Source: Terriglobus albidus (GTDB lineage: Bacteria > Acidobacteriota > Terriglobia > Terriglobales > Acidobacteriaceae). From it: a DNA stretch of 64,000 bases. Shown here piece after piece: positions 1-8,615 of the stretch (positions are counted from its first letter, which is position 1; every line of letters begins with the position of its first letter). The stretch is taken from NCBI RefSeq assembly GCF_025685425.1, contig NZ_JAGTAS010000048.1:1-64000 (forward strand). The letters run 5' to 3'. Made by a program: the position numbers and the translations under genes. The notes under the pieces were generated by a model. The model saw only the letters and a list, made by a program, of their open reading frames with translations, had not been told where the DNA came from and made no database searches.

Positions 1-121
1 CAGCTTCCGCCTTCTTCTCCATAACAGACGCAGCGGTTCCTCACAGAGCTACTTCTGATTCAACCCTAGCTCCCTCTCCTCAACTCACTTTTTCTCCTCT
101 CACGTACAAAGTAAGTGACAT

Positions 122-148
122 TAGGCTAAAAGCCCACGGCTCCCACCG
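122..148. repeat. Fragment of the GGGCT-AAAGCCC extragenic palindrome
   Basis: Short tract with the half-palindrome GGCTAAAAGCCCACGG followed by CTCCCACC, the same wording as the ends of the larger composite repeats near 2.7, 5.8 and 12.8 kb. The remainder of bases 1-204 shows no recognisable gene. It is the downstream region of the DHA2 transporter gene. Confidence 0.6.
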
Positions 149-204
149 TTTTGAGCTTCGTTCGAAGATCCCGTGCGTGATGGATGGAATTTCGAACTGC
201 AGTT

Positions 205-1851
205 TTAGTGTCCCGCCGATGCACTGGCGCCCTTTGGCGGCCGCGGAATGAGGAACAGCAGCGGCAGCATGAGAGCGCAGAAGATCGTCAGATAGCGAAT
301 GACGTCGATGTATGCCAGCGCGGATGCCTGACGGTGCAGCATGTTGTAGATATAGGCCTGCGCCGTATGCAGCGCTCCCTGGGACTCTGAGCCTCCGTTG
401 CCGCCGGCGAAGATGCTGGCGAACGAGTGGACGCGATCCATGAAGTTGCGATCATTCGGTGTCAGGTTGCGAATCATCGAGTTCTCATGGGCTGCAATGC
501 GACGCGTAAGCATCGTAGCCATGAAGGCGGTACCGCAGCTTCCACCTACATTACGCGCAAGGTTCGTCAGGCCGGAGACGTCGTTGTTCTCGCTCTGCTT
601 TACGCCAATGTACGCAATGGTGTTGATCGGGATGAACAGGAAGGCGAGACCGGATGCCTGGAAGATACGCATGAGGACCAGCGTTCCATAACTGACATCC
701 AGGTTCAGCCTTGCCATGTTGATCAGAGATAACGTCAGTGAGGTGAAGCCGAAGGCAATCAGCTTGCGTGGATCGACCTTGCTTGAAAGGAAGCCCACCA
801 CCGGCATCATGGCCATCATCATGAAGCCCGCGGGTGAAAGTACCTTGCCGGCGAGCTCGGCTGTGTAACCCAGCAGCGTCTGTACGAACTGCGGAATCAG
901 GATGGTGGTTCCGTAGAGGGTGAAGCCCAGGACGAACATCAGAATGAAGCTGATGGAGAAGTTCGTCCGCTTGAAGAGCGTCAGGTTCACGATCGGCCGG
1001 TGACCGGTGCGGAGCTGACGGAGTTCCCACCAGATCATGGCGATGAAGGCGGTGACCATCAGTACGGTGAAGAAGGTAATGGCGCGCGAGGAGAACCAGT
1101 CGTCTTCCTGGCCCTTATCGAGCACGAACTCCAGCGAACCGAAGGTCATACCCAGCAGGGCGAATCCCAGGAAGTCGAGTTTGATGCCCCCCTTCTGCGC
1201 CTCGGCGACCTGCTTGTGCACATACGGCGGATCTTCCACGATGCGGCTGGTCAGGAAGAGCGACAGCAGACAGATGGGCACATTGAGGAAGAAGATCCAT
1301 CGCCAGTCGTAGTTGTCGGTGATCCATCCACCGAGGGTGGGTCCGATGGCGGGAGCCACGACGACGGCAAGACCATACATAGCGAAGGCCTGCCCTCGTT
1401 TTTCAGGCGGAAAGGTATCGGCCAGGATGGCCTGTTCGGATGGCGCCAGACCTCCTCCTCCCACACCCTGCAGGATACGGAAGAAGACCAGCAACGGTAG
1501 CGAGGGCGCCAGACCGCACAGCGCAGACGAGATGCCGAAGAGCGCCACGCAGATCATGTAGAACTTCTTACGACCGATGAAGGTCGTCATGTAGGCGCCT
1601 GCGGGCAGAATGATGGCGTTCGCCACCAGGTAGGCGGTCAGTACCCAGGTCGCTTCATCCTGACTGGCTCCGAGGCCGCCGGCGATGTGCGGCAAGGCTA
1701 CGTTGGCGATCGAGGTGTCCAGCACCTCCATGAACGTGGCCAGTGTGACCGTCATGGCGACGACCCAGGGGTTTACCTTGGGACGCCATGGCTGTACAGG
1801 GGCGGCGGCGGTAGACGCGGAGGTTGTTTCCAGGGTCGCTGTAGCGCTCAT
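205..1851 (-). CDS. DHA2-family MFS multidrug efflux transporter (EmrB/QacA-like)
   Basis: Predicted inner-membrane proton-driven drug exporter of about 548 residues, the usual length for 14-helix DHA2 transporters. The first helix carries LDTSIANVALPHIAGGLG, followed by the cytoplasmic loop signature GRKKFYM and the motif C-like stretch APAIGPTLGGWI. Many further hydrophobic segments run to the C-terminus. The reading frame can be extended to a TTG at 1863, but the ATG at 1851 (MSATATLETT) is the better start. No EmrA-type membrane-fusion partner or outer-membrane channel lies beside it in the window, so the partner subunits, if any, are encoded elsewhere. The substrate cannot be told from sequence. 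Confidence 0.93.
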   Translation of the reverse strand: MSATATLETTSASTAAAPVQPWRPKVNPWVVAMTVTLATFMEVLDTSIANVALPHIAGGLGASQDEATWVLTAYLVANAIILPAGAYMTTFIGRKKFYMICVALFGISSALCGLAPSLPLLVFFRILQGVGGGGLAPSEQAILADTFPPEKRGQAFAMYGLAVVVAPAIGPTLGGWITDNYDWRWIFFLNVPICLLSLFLTSRIVEDPPYVHKQVAEAQKGGIKLDFLGFALLGMTFGSLEFVLDKGQEDDWFSSRAITFFTVLMVTAFIAMIWWELRQLRTGHRPIVNLTLFKRTNFSISFILMFVLGFTLYGTTILIPQFVQTLLGYTAELAGKVLSPAGFMMMAMMPVVGFLSSKVDPRKLIAFGFTSLTLSLINMARLNLDVSYGTLVLMRIFQASGLAFLFIPINTIAYIGVKQSENNDVSGLTNLARNVGGSCGTAFMATMLTRRIAAHENSMIRNLTPNDRNFMDRVHSFASIFAGGNGGSESQGALHTAQAYIYNMLHRQASALAYIDVIRYLTIFCALMLPLLFLIPRPPKGASASAGH

Positions 1852-1996
1852 AAGTTCCGGCAAATTAGGGGTCTATTGCTTAGGGTTTGGATGTGCCGGC
1901 TATCGCTCCGATGCAGTTTATTCACCGGTCGCAGGCTGCTCATTAAATGCGCCGAGGTTTCCCGTGCAGGCAGAGCGCGGTACGATCTATATCGAA

Positions 1997-2107
1997 AGCA
2001 TTTTTCCTGTTGCTGGGTATCCCGGAAGAGGGAGTGCAGCGGCGTTTTCATTGCGGAAACGCCCATAGATGCGGATGCCCTACTCTAGCCCTACAGGAAA
2101 AAATGCT
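1997..2107. repeat. 111-bp palindromic element, copy 1
   Basis: The ends are inverted repeats: AGCATTTTTCCTGT at the left and ACAGGAAAAAATGCT at the right. A central hairpin of GGCGTTTTC-type arms lies at 2041-2063. The same 111-bp element occurs at 22650-22760 and, in reverse orientation, at 61952-62062. The right end contains an ATG in frame with the downstream nucleotidase gene. No target-site duplication is visible. Confidence 0.85.
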
Positions 2108-2114
2108 AAGCCCT

Positions 2115-2690
2115 ATGTCGCTGAAAAGAATCGCAATCGATATGGATGAGGTAATGGCGGACACGCTCAGTGAGCACATTGCCCGCTACAACCGAGATCA
2201 CGGCGAGCGGATTACGAAGGAAGATCTCACCGGTAAGTGGCTCTGGGACGTGGTCTCGGTCGACCGCCACCATATATTGCAGCAGTACCTCTCCAGTGAG
2301 GACTTCTTCGCAGACCTGCCCATCATGGAAGATGCGCAGCGGGTGATTCAGGCGCTGCAGGCGAGGTACGAGGTCTTTATCGCCTCGGCGGCCATGGAAG
2401 TGCCGTCCTCGTTCGCGGCGAAGTTTCGCTGGCTGGAGCGCCACTTCCCCTTTCTTCCGCCCTCTCATATCGTCTTCTGCGGCGACAAGGGAATCATCGA
2501 TGCGGATTATCTGATCGACGACAATCCCCGACAGTTCCGCCGGTTCAAGGGCGAAGGCATCCTGTTCACCTCGCCGCACAACAAGCTGATCAAGGGCTAT
2601 CGGCGGGTGAATAACTGGCTCGATGTGGAAGAGCTTTTCCTGGGGGCGGCTGTTGGCTCCGGCGGTCTGCAGGAAAAGCTGATTCCGTAG
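2115..2690 (+). CDS. 5'(3')-deoxyribonucleotidase-like HAD hydrolase (NT5C family)
   Basis: Predicted cytosolic phosphatase of the 5'-nucleotidase type C family, about 191 residues, which removes phosphate from (deoxy)nucleoside monophosphates. The N-terminus carries the HAD motif I DMDEVMAD, with nucleophile Asp and acid/base Asp two residues on. IASAAM fits the Ser/Thr motif II, and DYLIDDNPRQF fits the acidic motif IV. The start is taken at the ATG of MSLKRIAIDMDE. An ATG 12 bases upstream (MLSP) is in frame, but it belongs to the right arm of the 111-bp repeat, and the longer frame upstream is only the repeat read through. The gene stands alone, and the substrate is inferred from family resemblance. 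Confidence 0.85.
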   Translation: MSLKRIAIDMDEVMADTLSEHIARYNRDHGERITKEDLTGKWLWDVVSVDRHHILQQYLSSEDFFADLPIMEDAQRVIQALQARYEVFIASAAMEVPSSFAAKFRWLERHFPFLPPSHIVFCGDKGIIDADYLIDDNPRQFRRFKGEGILFTSPHNKLIKGYRRVNNWLDVEELFLGAAVGSGGLQEKLIP

Positions 2691-2720
2691 CGAGACGTAT
2701 CAATACATTTTGGGCACCCC

Positions 2721-2947
2721 TACTCTGGGTGCCCCATCCATTGCATCGCAATGGGTGGGTATTCGAGCGAAGCTCGAACCGGGTGGGAGCCGTGGGCTGA
2801 AAGCCCACGGTCTATCGGCTCAATATTGAAATGGGCTTTAGCCTTGGGCTTTTTCCTGTCAGACAAAGAAGGCCCGGGGCTAAGAAGCCATTACTTTTAC
2901 GCCTTTATCAGCGGGCTGAAGCCTGGCTGAAGCCCGCTGCTCCCACC
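2721..2947. repeat. Composite extragenic repeat, copy at 2.8 kb
   Basis: Starts with a GGGTGCCCCATCCATTGC module with its own inverted arm. GGGTGGGAGC, a GTGGGCTGAAAGCCCAC palindrome, a GGGCTTTAGCC module and finally GCGGGCTGAAGC-type arms ending in CTCCCACC follow. The same order of modules is found at 12655-12899, and parts recur at 5711-5881 and 44013-44070. It fills most of the 320-base gap between the nucleotidase gene and the XRE regulator gene; no gene is seen there. Confidence 0.8.
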
Positions 2948-3011
2948 AATTTTAGACATCCTCCGGGCTGTCTCAGATCAACCTCGAATTGGATGACAAG
3001 CCCTGACGCGC

Positions 3012-3737
3012 TCACGCGCTTTGTTGTGGACGATTCACCACAGACAGGCGCCGGGAGTTGTTTGCTCCGTTTGCGTGCGGCCGCTGGCCCGGGTCGGCCT
3101 GATGTGCTCCCTGCATGCTGATGATGAGAGCGCGGGCGTGAGTCTCTCCAACGCACTGGTAGCTGTGAATCGTGCCGGAGTCGAAGTAGATCGCATCATC
3201 GGCTTCGAGCCGATGTGTTTGCCCGCCATGTGTGACCTGCAACTGGCCGTGCAGCAGATACAGGAACTCATGTCCCGGATGTTGATGAGCGCGCGTCTCG
3301 CGGCCCGGCTGCGCTGGCAGAAACTCGGCAAGGTAGGGGTCCAGCTGTCGATCGGGAACCAGGTAGCCCAGGTTTTCAAAGTAGTAAGCCGGGTTTTCCG
3401 TACCGGATTGCGGCATCTTCACGCGCTCACTCGCGCGGTGAATCCGAAAGAGCGGCCGTGGCTCCGGTTCGAAGAAATAGGAAAGGTCCTTGGAGAAGAC
3501 CAGGGCAATGCGTGCCAGGTTGCGCAAGGTTGGCACCACGCGTCCAGTCTCGATCTGCGAGAGGAAACTCGCCGAAAGACCGGTGTGGCGCCCCAGCTCT
3601 ACCAGTCCCATGGACTTTTTCAGGCGCAAAGCCTTGACTCGTTCGCCGAGGCGTTTTTCCTGAATGCTGGCTTCGACAGCGCCTGAAATCGGGTCGGAGG
3701 AGACGGGATCTTCCGGAAGGGATGCGGTGAGGGACAT
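3012..3737 (-). CDS. XRE-family regulator with C-terminal cupin domain
   Basis: Predicted DNA-binding transcription factor of 241 residues. A helix-turn-helix of the Cro/C1 type lies at about residues 30-85 (LGERVKALRLKKSMGLVELG, with recognition-helix region SASFLSQIETG). A cupin barrel at about 145-225 (HQHPGHEFLYLLHGQL, then DAIYFDSGTIHSY) probably binds a small ligand. This layout is that of the PuuR/SutR class, which usually represses a neighbouring catabolic or efflux gene. The start ATG has AGGAG 11 bases upstream. It is transcribed divergently from the lipoprotein/FAH pair. The gap holds two direct copies of ACGTTA near 3763-3780 that could be operator half-sites (a guess). Confidence 0.92.
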   Translation of the reverse strand: MSLTASLPEDPVSSDPISGAVEASIQEKRLGERVKALRLKKSMGLVELGRHTGLSASFLSQIETGRVVPTLRNLARIALVFSKDLSYFFEPEPRPLFRIHRASERVKMPQSGTENPAYYFENLGYLVPDRQLDPYLAEFLPAQPGRETRAHQHPGHEFLYLLHGQLQVTHGGQTHRLEADDAIYFDSGTIHSYQCVGETHARALIISMQGAHQADPGQRPHANGANNSRRLSVVNRPQQSA

Positions 3738-3844
3738 GCGTTTTGCTCTCCTGCGGGGAATACGTTATGTCGCAAACGTTAGATTTTGGCCCATCAGCAA
3801 TTTCTTTACGGCAGAGACACCAGAGGCGGAATGCTAGTCTCTAG

Positions 3845-4918
3845 ATGGTGGTGCTGGTTTCGAGACGGATGCGACTAAGGCAAAGAAAAGCTTATTTATG
3901 TGCATCTTGCTCCCTTCTTGCGGTCGTGGGATGTGCGAATCCCGGGCCGCCAAAACCACCGTCACTTCATCTTGCGCGCGTTCCTACGGACCTTTCAGCA
4001 GTTCGACAGGGAACCCGAGTGACCCTCCATCTCACGCTCCCTAAGACGACAACCGATAACGAGCCTCTGGACCGCGACTCCAGCGTGGAGATCTGCCGCA
4101 GCGAGGGCACATCGGAATGTGCGCCTGTGATCAAAGTGCCAATAAGTAAGATCAATGACTTACGAGACACGTTGCCTCAGACCCTCGCTTCTGGTGCGGC
4201 AGTGGAGGTGCACTACCAGGTACGCATCACAAATGCGGCGGGGCGCGCGGCGGGTTGGTCAAAGCCGGTGACGGTCGCGGGTGGAGACGCTCCGGACCAG
4301 ATCCAGGGGTTGCAGGCCTCACTTGGAGGCACAGGACTACTGCTGCGTTGGGCACCTTCCGCGGCGCCTTGTGACGAGATCCGGATCGAGCGCATTGAGC
4401 CGGACAGGGCACAACCCAAAAAGAAGACATCCATCGAACGCAAGCGGGAGCAGCAACAGATCGTGCTAGCCGTACCCGCAACCCAGGGAGATCCAGGTGG
4501 CGCTGTCGACGCCACGGCAGAGGCGGGGCAGCGCTATGTCTATCGTCTTGAGCGGCGCCGCCGTCTGCGGCTGGGTACCGATGAGATCTGGGTGGCTGGT
4601 GCGGCTACGGAATTGGATACGGGCGTCCTGCGCGATACCACTCCACCGGCGGTTCCGCAGTCCCTGGAGGCGCTGTCGTCAGAGTCGGGCATCTCTCTCT
4701 CCTGGCAGCCGGGAACCGAGACCGACCTGGCGGGATACGTGGTCTATCGCGTGGACGACTCCGGAGAGCTTCGCCTGACTGCCATGCCTGTCACCGCACC
4801 GCAGTTTACTGACACGACAGCCATAAAAGGCAAACAGTATCGTTATCGCGTCGCGGCTGTGGACCGCGCCGGCAATGAGAGCGCTAAGAGCGAACCAGTT
4901 ACTGAGGAGATGCGATGA
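3845..4918 (+). CDS. Fibronectin type III domain lipoprotein
   Basis: Predicted secreted lipoprotein of about 357 residues. A basic n-region and hydrophobic stretch end in LLAVVGC, a fair lipobox with Cys as the lipidated residue. The mature part is Pro-rich at first and then holds about three beta-sandwich repeats. The last is clearly fibronectin type III (TPPAVPQSLEALSSESGISL to YRVAAVDRAGNESAKS). An in-frame ATG at 3869 gives a shorter signal peptide and is equally possible. Its last codons overlap the start of the next gene as ATGA, so the two are translationally coupled. The role is unknown; FN3 lipoproteins usually bind surfaces or polysaccharide. Confidence 0.8.
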   Translation: MVVLVSRRMRLRQRKAYLCASCSLLAVVGCANPGPPKPPSLHLARVPTDLSAVRQGTRVTLHLTLPKTTTDNEPLDRDSSVEICRSEGTSECAPVIKVPISKINDLRDTLPQTLASGAAVEVHYQVRITNAAGRAAGWSKPVTVAGGDAPDQIQGLQASLGGTGLLLRWAPSAAPCDEIRIERIEPDRAQPKKKTSIERKREQQQIVLAVPATQGDPGGAVDATAEAGQRYVYRLERRRRLRLGTDEIWVAGAATELDTGVLRDTTPPAVPQSLEALSSESGISLSWQPGTETDLAGYVVYRVDDSGELRLTAMPVTAPQFTDTTAIKGKQYRYRVAAVDRAGNESAKSEPVTEEMR

Positions 4919-5676
4919 GGTACTGCCGATTTGTTGCCGATGGACAGCCCACGTATGGGCGTATCGAAGGAGACCGGATCGTCGCCCGCGCTTCCAGCTT
5001 TGAAGGCCTGGCAAACAGCTCGCCTGTGAGCCTTGCGCTGGATGAAGCCGAGCTGCTCCCCCCGGTCGAGCCAACGAAGATTCTTTGCGTGGGCCGCAAC
5101 TATCGCGACCACGCTGCCGAGATGGGCAACGACGTTCCCAAAGAGCCTCTGCTCTTCCTCAAGCCTCCGTCGGCGCTGCTGGCGCCGGGCGGCACGATCT
5201 GGAAGCCGGCCATCACGCAACGCCTGGACTTCGAGGGAGAACTCGGCATCGTGATTGGCAAGCGAGCCAGCCGCATCGGGCCGGATGAGGACGTGCGCGG
5301 CTACATTCGCGGCTACACCATCGTGAACGATGTCACCATGCGCGATATCCAGAAGGCAGATGGGCAGTGGACGCGCGGTAAGGGATTCGATACCTCCTGC
5401 CCCGTGGGACCTGTGGTGACCGATGAGGTGGATCCGCTTCAGAGCTCGCTTACTGTGGAGACATCGCTGAACGGCGAGGTTCGTCAGCATGGCGAGACAC
5501 GCGACTTCATCTTCCCGATTCCCGAGCTTCTGCGTTACATCACAGCAGTGATCACGCTGGAGCCGGGAGATCTGATTCCCACGGGAACGCCCGCGGGCGT
5601 TGGGCCGATGCAGAGCGGTGACAGGGTCGAGGTGCGAATTCAGGGGATTGGTTTGTTGACGAATAAGGTGGGTTAG
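4915..5676 (+). CDS. Fumarylacetoacetate hydrolase family protein
   Basis: Predicted cytosolic metal-dependent enzyme of 253 residues in the FAH / MhpD-like superfamily, which hydrolyses, decarboxylates or hydrates 2-oxo acid intermediates of aromatic or sugar-acid breakdown. The family signature is intact: ILCVGRNYRDHAAEMG, then FEGELGIVIG with metal ligands Glu107 and Glu109, and NDVTMRD with Asp139. TPAGVGPM lies near the C-terminus. The length suits the single-domain FAHD1/YcgM-type members. It overlaps the upstream lipoprotein gene by 4 bases (ATGA). No other catabolic genes are nearby, so the substrate (acylpyruvate or oxaloacetate are likely for this size) is not determined. Confidence 0.93.
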   Translation: MRYCRFVADGQPTYGRIEGDRIVARASSFEGLANSSPVSLALDEAELLPPVEPTKILCVGRNYRDHAAEMGNDVPKEPLLFLKPPSALLAPGGTIWKPAITQRLDFEGELGIVIGKRASRIGPDEDVRGYIRGYTIVNDVTMRDIQKADGQWTRGKGFDTSCPVGPVVTDEVDPLQSSLTVETSLNGEVRQHGETRDFIFPIPELLRYITAVITLEPGDLIPTGTPAGVGPMQSGDRVEVRIQGIGLLTNKVG

Positions 5677-5710
5677 CTCACGGAGAACTCATCTCCCTTT
5701 CAATGAATTC

Positions 5711-5990
5711 GGGTGGGAGCAGCAGGCTCCAGTCCGCTGATAGAGACTTGTAAAGAAATGGGCTTTTAGCCCCGGGGCCTCTTTGATCTATTACGCTCAA
5801 AGGCCCAGGGCTAAAAGCCCAAATTCTTATAGAGCTATAAACCGTGGGCTGAAAGGCAGACTGAAAGCCCACGGCTCCCACCTGATCTCGCTTCGCTCGA
5901 TACCCACGCTAAGCCCAGCGAACAAGTTCGCTGGGGACCCCACCCTTTCGCTGTTCGCGAAAGCATGGGCAACCATGGCATCGCTCGTGC
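5711..5990. repeat. Composite extragenic repeat region
   Basis: Holds GGGCTTTTAGCCC and GGGCTAAAAGCCC palindromes, then a GTGGGCTGAAAG...CTGAAAGCCCAC pair ending in CTCCCACC near 5881. A second type follows at 5890-5975: GCTCGATACCCACGC, CCCAGCGAACAAGTTCGCTG and TTCGCTGTTCGCGAA. The second type recurs at 25434-25660. The region fills the whole gap between two convergent genes, so it may also act as a terminator. No coding sequence was recognised. Confidence 0.7.
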
Positions 5991-5995
5991 GGGTT

Positions 5996-8353
5996 TTACT
6001 TTGCGGCTGACTGACGCGGTTTCTTCTTTTTGTTGCGGCGGATGCCCTTCTCAATCACAGCGCGCATCCAGTAGTTACCGTTGCCGTCGACCTCGATACC
6101 ATGGACTTCGCGCTCGAAGCCGGGGAAGCGCTTGCCGAACTCTTCCATGGCCAGAATCAGCTTGATCACCGGGCTATTTGGTCCGCCCAGCCGCTCACCC
6201 GGCATCGACATCGGGATACCTGGAGGATAGGGAACCAGCATCACGGCGGCGATGCGGCCGGCCATCTTGGCGAAGGGTACACGCTCGGTTTCGTGGCGGA
6301 CGAGCTTCTGGTAGGTCTGTGACGGCGTCAGCACAGGATCGAAGTCTTCGTCGCAGGCGGCATTGACCAGGCCGGCGAGATTCAGCTCGATCATGGCCTC
6401 GTGCATCTCGTCGGAGAGCTCCTTCAAGGTGGTATTGCGATACCGCTGCGGAAACCGGGCTACCAGCTCGGGCAGTGCTTCTTCCAATGAGGCTTCGCTG
6501 TCGTAGAGGCGCTTGAACTCAAAGAGGTTCTCGAGCAGCGATCCCCACTTACCCTTGGATGTGCCCACACTGAAGAGCACCAGGACGGTGTAGTCGCCGG
6601 TACGGGCGATCTCCACGCGGCGGGAGTCGAGAAACTCGGTCAGGATCGCGCCGGGGATGCCCCAGTCGGCCACGGTACCCTGCGCGTCGACGCCCGGGGT
6701 CAGGATGGTGACCTTGGTGGGGTCGAGCATGCAGTACTCGTCAGTGATATCGGCGTCCTGGTAGCCGTGCCAGTCGTGGCCGGGCTTCAGGGTCCAGCAG
6801 GAGGGATTGGTGCCCAGCAGCTCGTCGGGGGCCTCTTCGAAGAGGTGTGTCTCGCCGCTGCCGGGGTCGGTAACCGACTCCGGCTGGAAGAGGCGGAAGA
6901 ACCAGCCATCTCCGTTGTCTTCCGTAGAGCGGAGACGGTGAGCGACCGAAGACATGGCCTTGCGGAAGCTGATGGCGTCCTGAATGGTGTCTTCCATCAG
7001 CGTCGGACCCGAGGGCTCATCCATCATGGCCGCGGCAACGTCGAGAGAGGCGATCAGCGGATAGAACGGCGAGGTGGTGCCGTGCATCATGAAGGCCTCG
7101 TTGAACTGGTCGAAGTCCATCGGAGCGCGCTCCGACAGGCTGACGTGAATCATGGAACCCATGCTGAAGGCAGGCAGCATCTTGTGCGTGGACTGCACGG
7201 CGAAAATAGCCGGGCGGTTCGCCATATCTTCCGGAACGCCCATGGCGTAACGGCCCTTGTAGATGGGATGGAACTTGGCGTAGGCGTACCAGGCCTCATC
7301 GAAGTGAACGCGCGGAACCGAGGCGGCCAGCTCCTTCACGACGCGATTTACGTCATAGCAGAGGCCGTCGTAGGTGGAGTTGGTGACGACGGCGTAGGTC
7401 GCCTCCTGCGAGGCGGCGCCCTTGCAGAACGGACTCTTCGCGATCAGCTCCTTCACGTTCTTCGCGCTGAAGCGCTTCAGGGGCACCAGACCGATCATGC
7501 CGTAGCCGTTGCGTGTCGGCTTGAAGTAGACGGGACGAGCTCCGGTCACCGTCAGCGAGTGACAGATGGACTTGTGACAGTTGGCGTCGGCGAGGACGAT
7601 GTCGTCTTGCGCGATGACGCCGTGACCGACGATCTGGTTGGAGTTCGACGAGCCGCCGAGCACGAAAAAGGTCCAGTCCGCTCCGAAGATGCGGGCGGCA
7701 TTGCGCTCGGCGTCTCCCGGAGGTCCGAGGTGATCGAGCCAGCTTCCCAGCGGAGCGGTGGAGATGCCGAGGTCAGAGCGCATGAGGTTCTCGCCGAAGA
7801 AACGGTGGAACTCCATGCCGATGGGATGCTTCAGGAAGGCGACGCCGCCCATGTGTCCCGGGGCGTCCCAGCTATACGCGCCCTGATCGGTGTACTTCTT
7901 CAGCTCGCGGAAGTAGGGCGGTAGCAGGGTCTCGTGGTAGCGCTCGACGGCGAAGTCAACGCGGTTGGCGATGAAGGCTGGGGTATCGCCAAAGAGGTGA
8001 ATGTACTCGTGCACCTGCTTCACGACTTCGATCGGTAGCTCGCTGACCAGGGTGCGGTCGGCGATGAGGAAGATCGGGATCTTCTTGTTGTGGCGGCGTA
8101 CGGCGCGCAGAATCTGCACGGCCTCGCGTTCTTCGAACTGGCTGTCTCCTTCGAGATCCCAGTCCAGCAGAACGGCGGAGTAGGAGGGGTCCGAGATGAC
8201 CAGCGACAGGCCGTCTTCGGGGGTCGTCGTACGGACAACATCGTAGCCTTCATCGGAGATGGCTTCGACCAGACGCCCCATGGCGCGGTCGGATACAGAT
8301 TCGGTGCCGCCAACCTCGGAGGCGATCAAAAGGACCCAGCGTTTTTCACTCAT
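5996..8353 (-). CDS. Orn/Lys/Arg decarboxylase (biosynthetic or acid-resistance type)
   Basis: Predicted PLP-dependent amino-acid decarboxylase of 785 residues (fold type I, AdiA/LdcC/SpeF family) producing a polyamine or cadaverine-type diamine. The N-terminal wing domain resembles a response-regulator receiver (AVLLDWDLEGD). The PLP domain carries STHKMLPAFSMGS, with the Schiff-base Lys at about residue 390, and VHFDEAWYAY with the cofactor-binding Asp. The C-terminal domain includes PYPPGIPMSMPGE. The frame continues upstream to 8452 through repeat sequence, but MSEKRWVLLIASEVG at 8353 is the natural start. Substrate choice among Orn, Lys and Arg cannot be settled by eye. No antiporter gene accompanies it. 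Confidence 0.93.
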   Translation of the reverse strand: MSEKRWVLLIASEVGGTESVSDRAMGRLVEAISDEGYDVVRTTTPEDGLSLVISDPSYSAVLLDWDLEGDSQFEEREAVQILRAVRRHNKKIPIFLIADRTLVSELPIEVVKQVHEYIHLFGDTPAFIANRVDFAVERYHETLLPPYFRELKKYTDQGAYSWDAPGHMGGVAFLKHPIGMEFHRFFGENLMRSDLGISTAPLGSWLDHLGPPGDAERNAARIFGADWTFFVLGGSSNSNQIVGHGVIAQDDIVLADANCHKSICHSLTVTGARPVYFKPTRNGYGMIGLVPLKRFSAKNVKELIAKSPFCKGAASQEATYAVVTNSTYDGLCYDVNRVVKELAASVPRVHFDEAWYAYAKFHPIYKGRYAMGVPEDMANRPAIFAVQSTHKMLPAFSMGSMIHVSLSERAPMDFDQFNEAFMMHGTTSPFYPLIASLDVAAAMMDEPSGPTLMEDTIQDAISFRKAMSSVAHRLRSTEDNGDGWFFRLFQPESVTDPGSGETHLFEEAPDELLGTNPSCWTLKPGHDWHGYQDADITDEYCMLDPTKVTILTPGVDAQGTVADWGIPGAILTEFLDSRRVEIARTGDYTVLVLFSVGTSKGKWGSLLENLFEFKRLYDSEASLEEALPELVARFPQRYRNTTLKELSDEMHEAMIELNLAGLVNAACDEDFDPVLTPSQTYQKLVRHETERVPFAKMAGRIAAVMLVPYPPGIPMSMPGERLGGPNSPVIKLILAMEEFGKRFPGFEREVHGIEVDGNGNYWMRAVIEKGIRRNKKKKPRQSAAK

Positions 8354-8430
8354 ACCAGCTATGTATGCTATCGCGATTGCGTGGTTTATGTGTGAGTAGG
8401 AACGCCTAATCCCATTCACCTTCCTGACTG

Positions 8431-8574
8431 CCCGGGTGCCCCACCCTCGCAACGCTAGGGTGGGTAAGGAAAACTCCAGAATCTATCGCAAGACAAAATC
8501 AAACTTGCTGCGTTATTTCTCGATCTATCGTGACTTCGAACCCACCCTAGCGTTGCGAGGGTGGGGGACCCGGG
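8431..8574. repeat. Inverted pair of 34-bp REP-like palindromes (REPIN-like)
   Basis: Bases 8431-8464 and 8541-8574 are inverted copies of each other, identical at 33 of 34 positions. Each arm starts or ends with CCCGGGT and contains the smaller palindrome CCACCCT...AGGGTGG around CGCAACGCT. The 76-base spacer between the arms shows no gene. The pair lies between the decarboxylase gene start and the 3' end of the PP2C gene. Confidence 0.85.
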
Positions 8575-8615
8575 TTTGGAAAAAGATGCCTCAGAAACGA
8601 CGAGATGGACACACT

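Noticed and set aside
6767-7924. 385-residue open frame on the plus strand
   Set aside because: Lies wholly antisense to the PLP decarboxylase gene, which has clear motifs; composition (Gly/Val/Arg/His) is that of a shadow frame.
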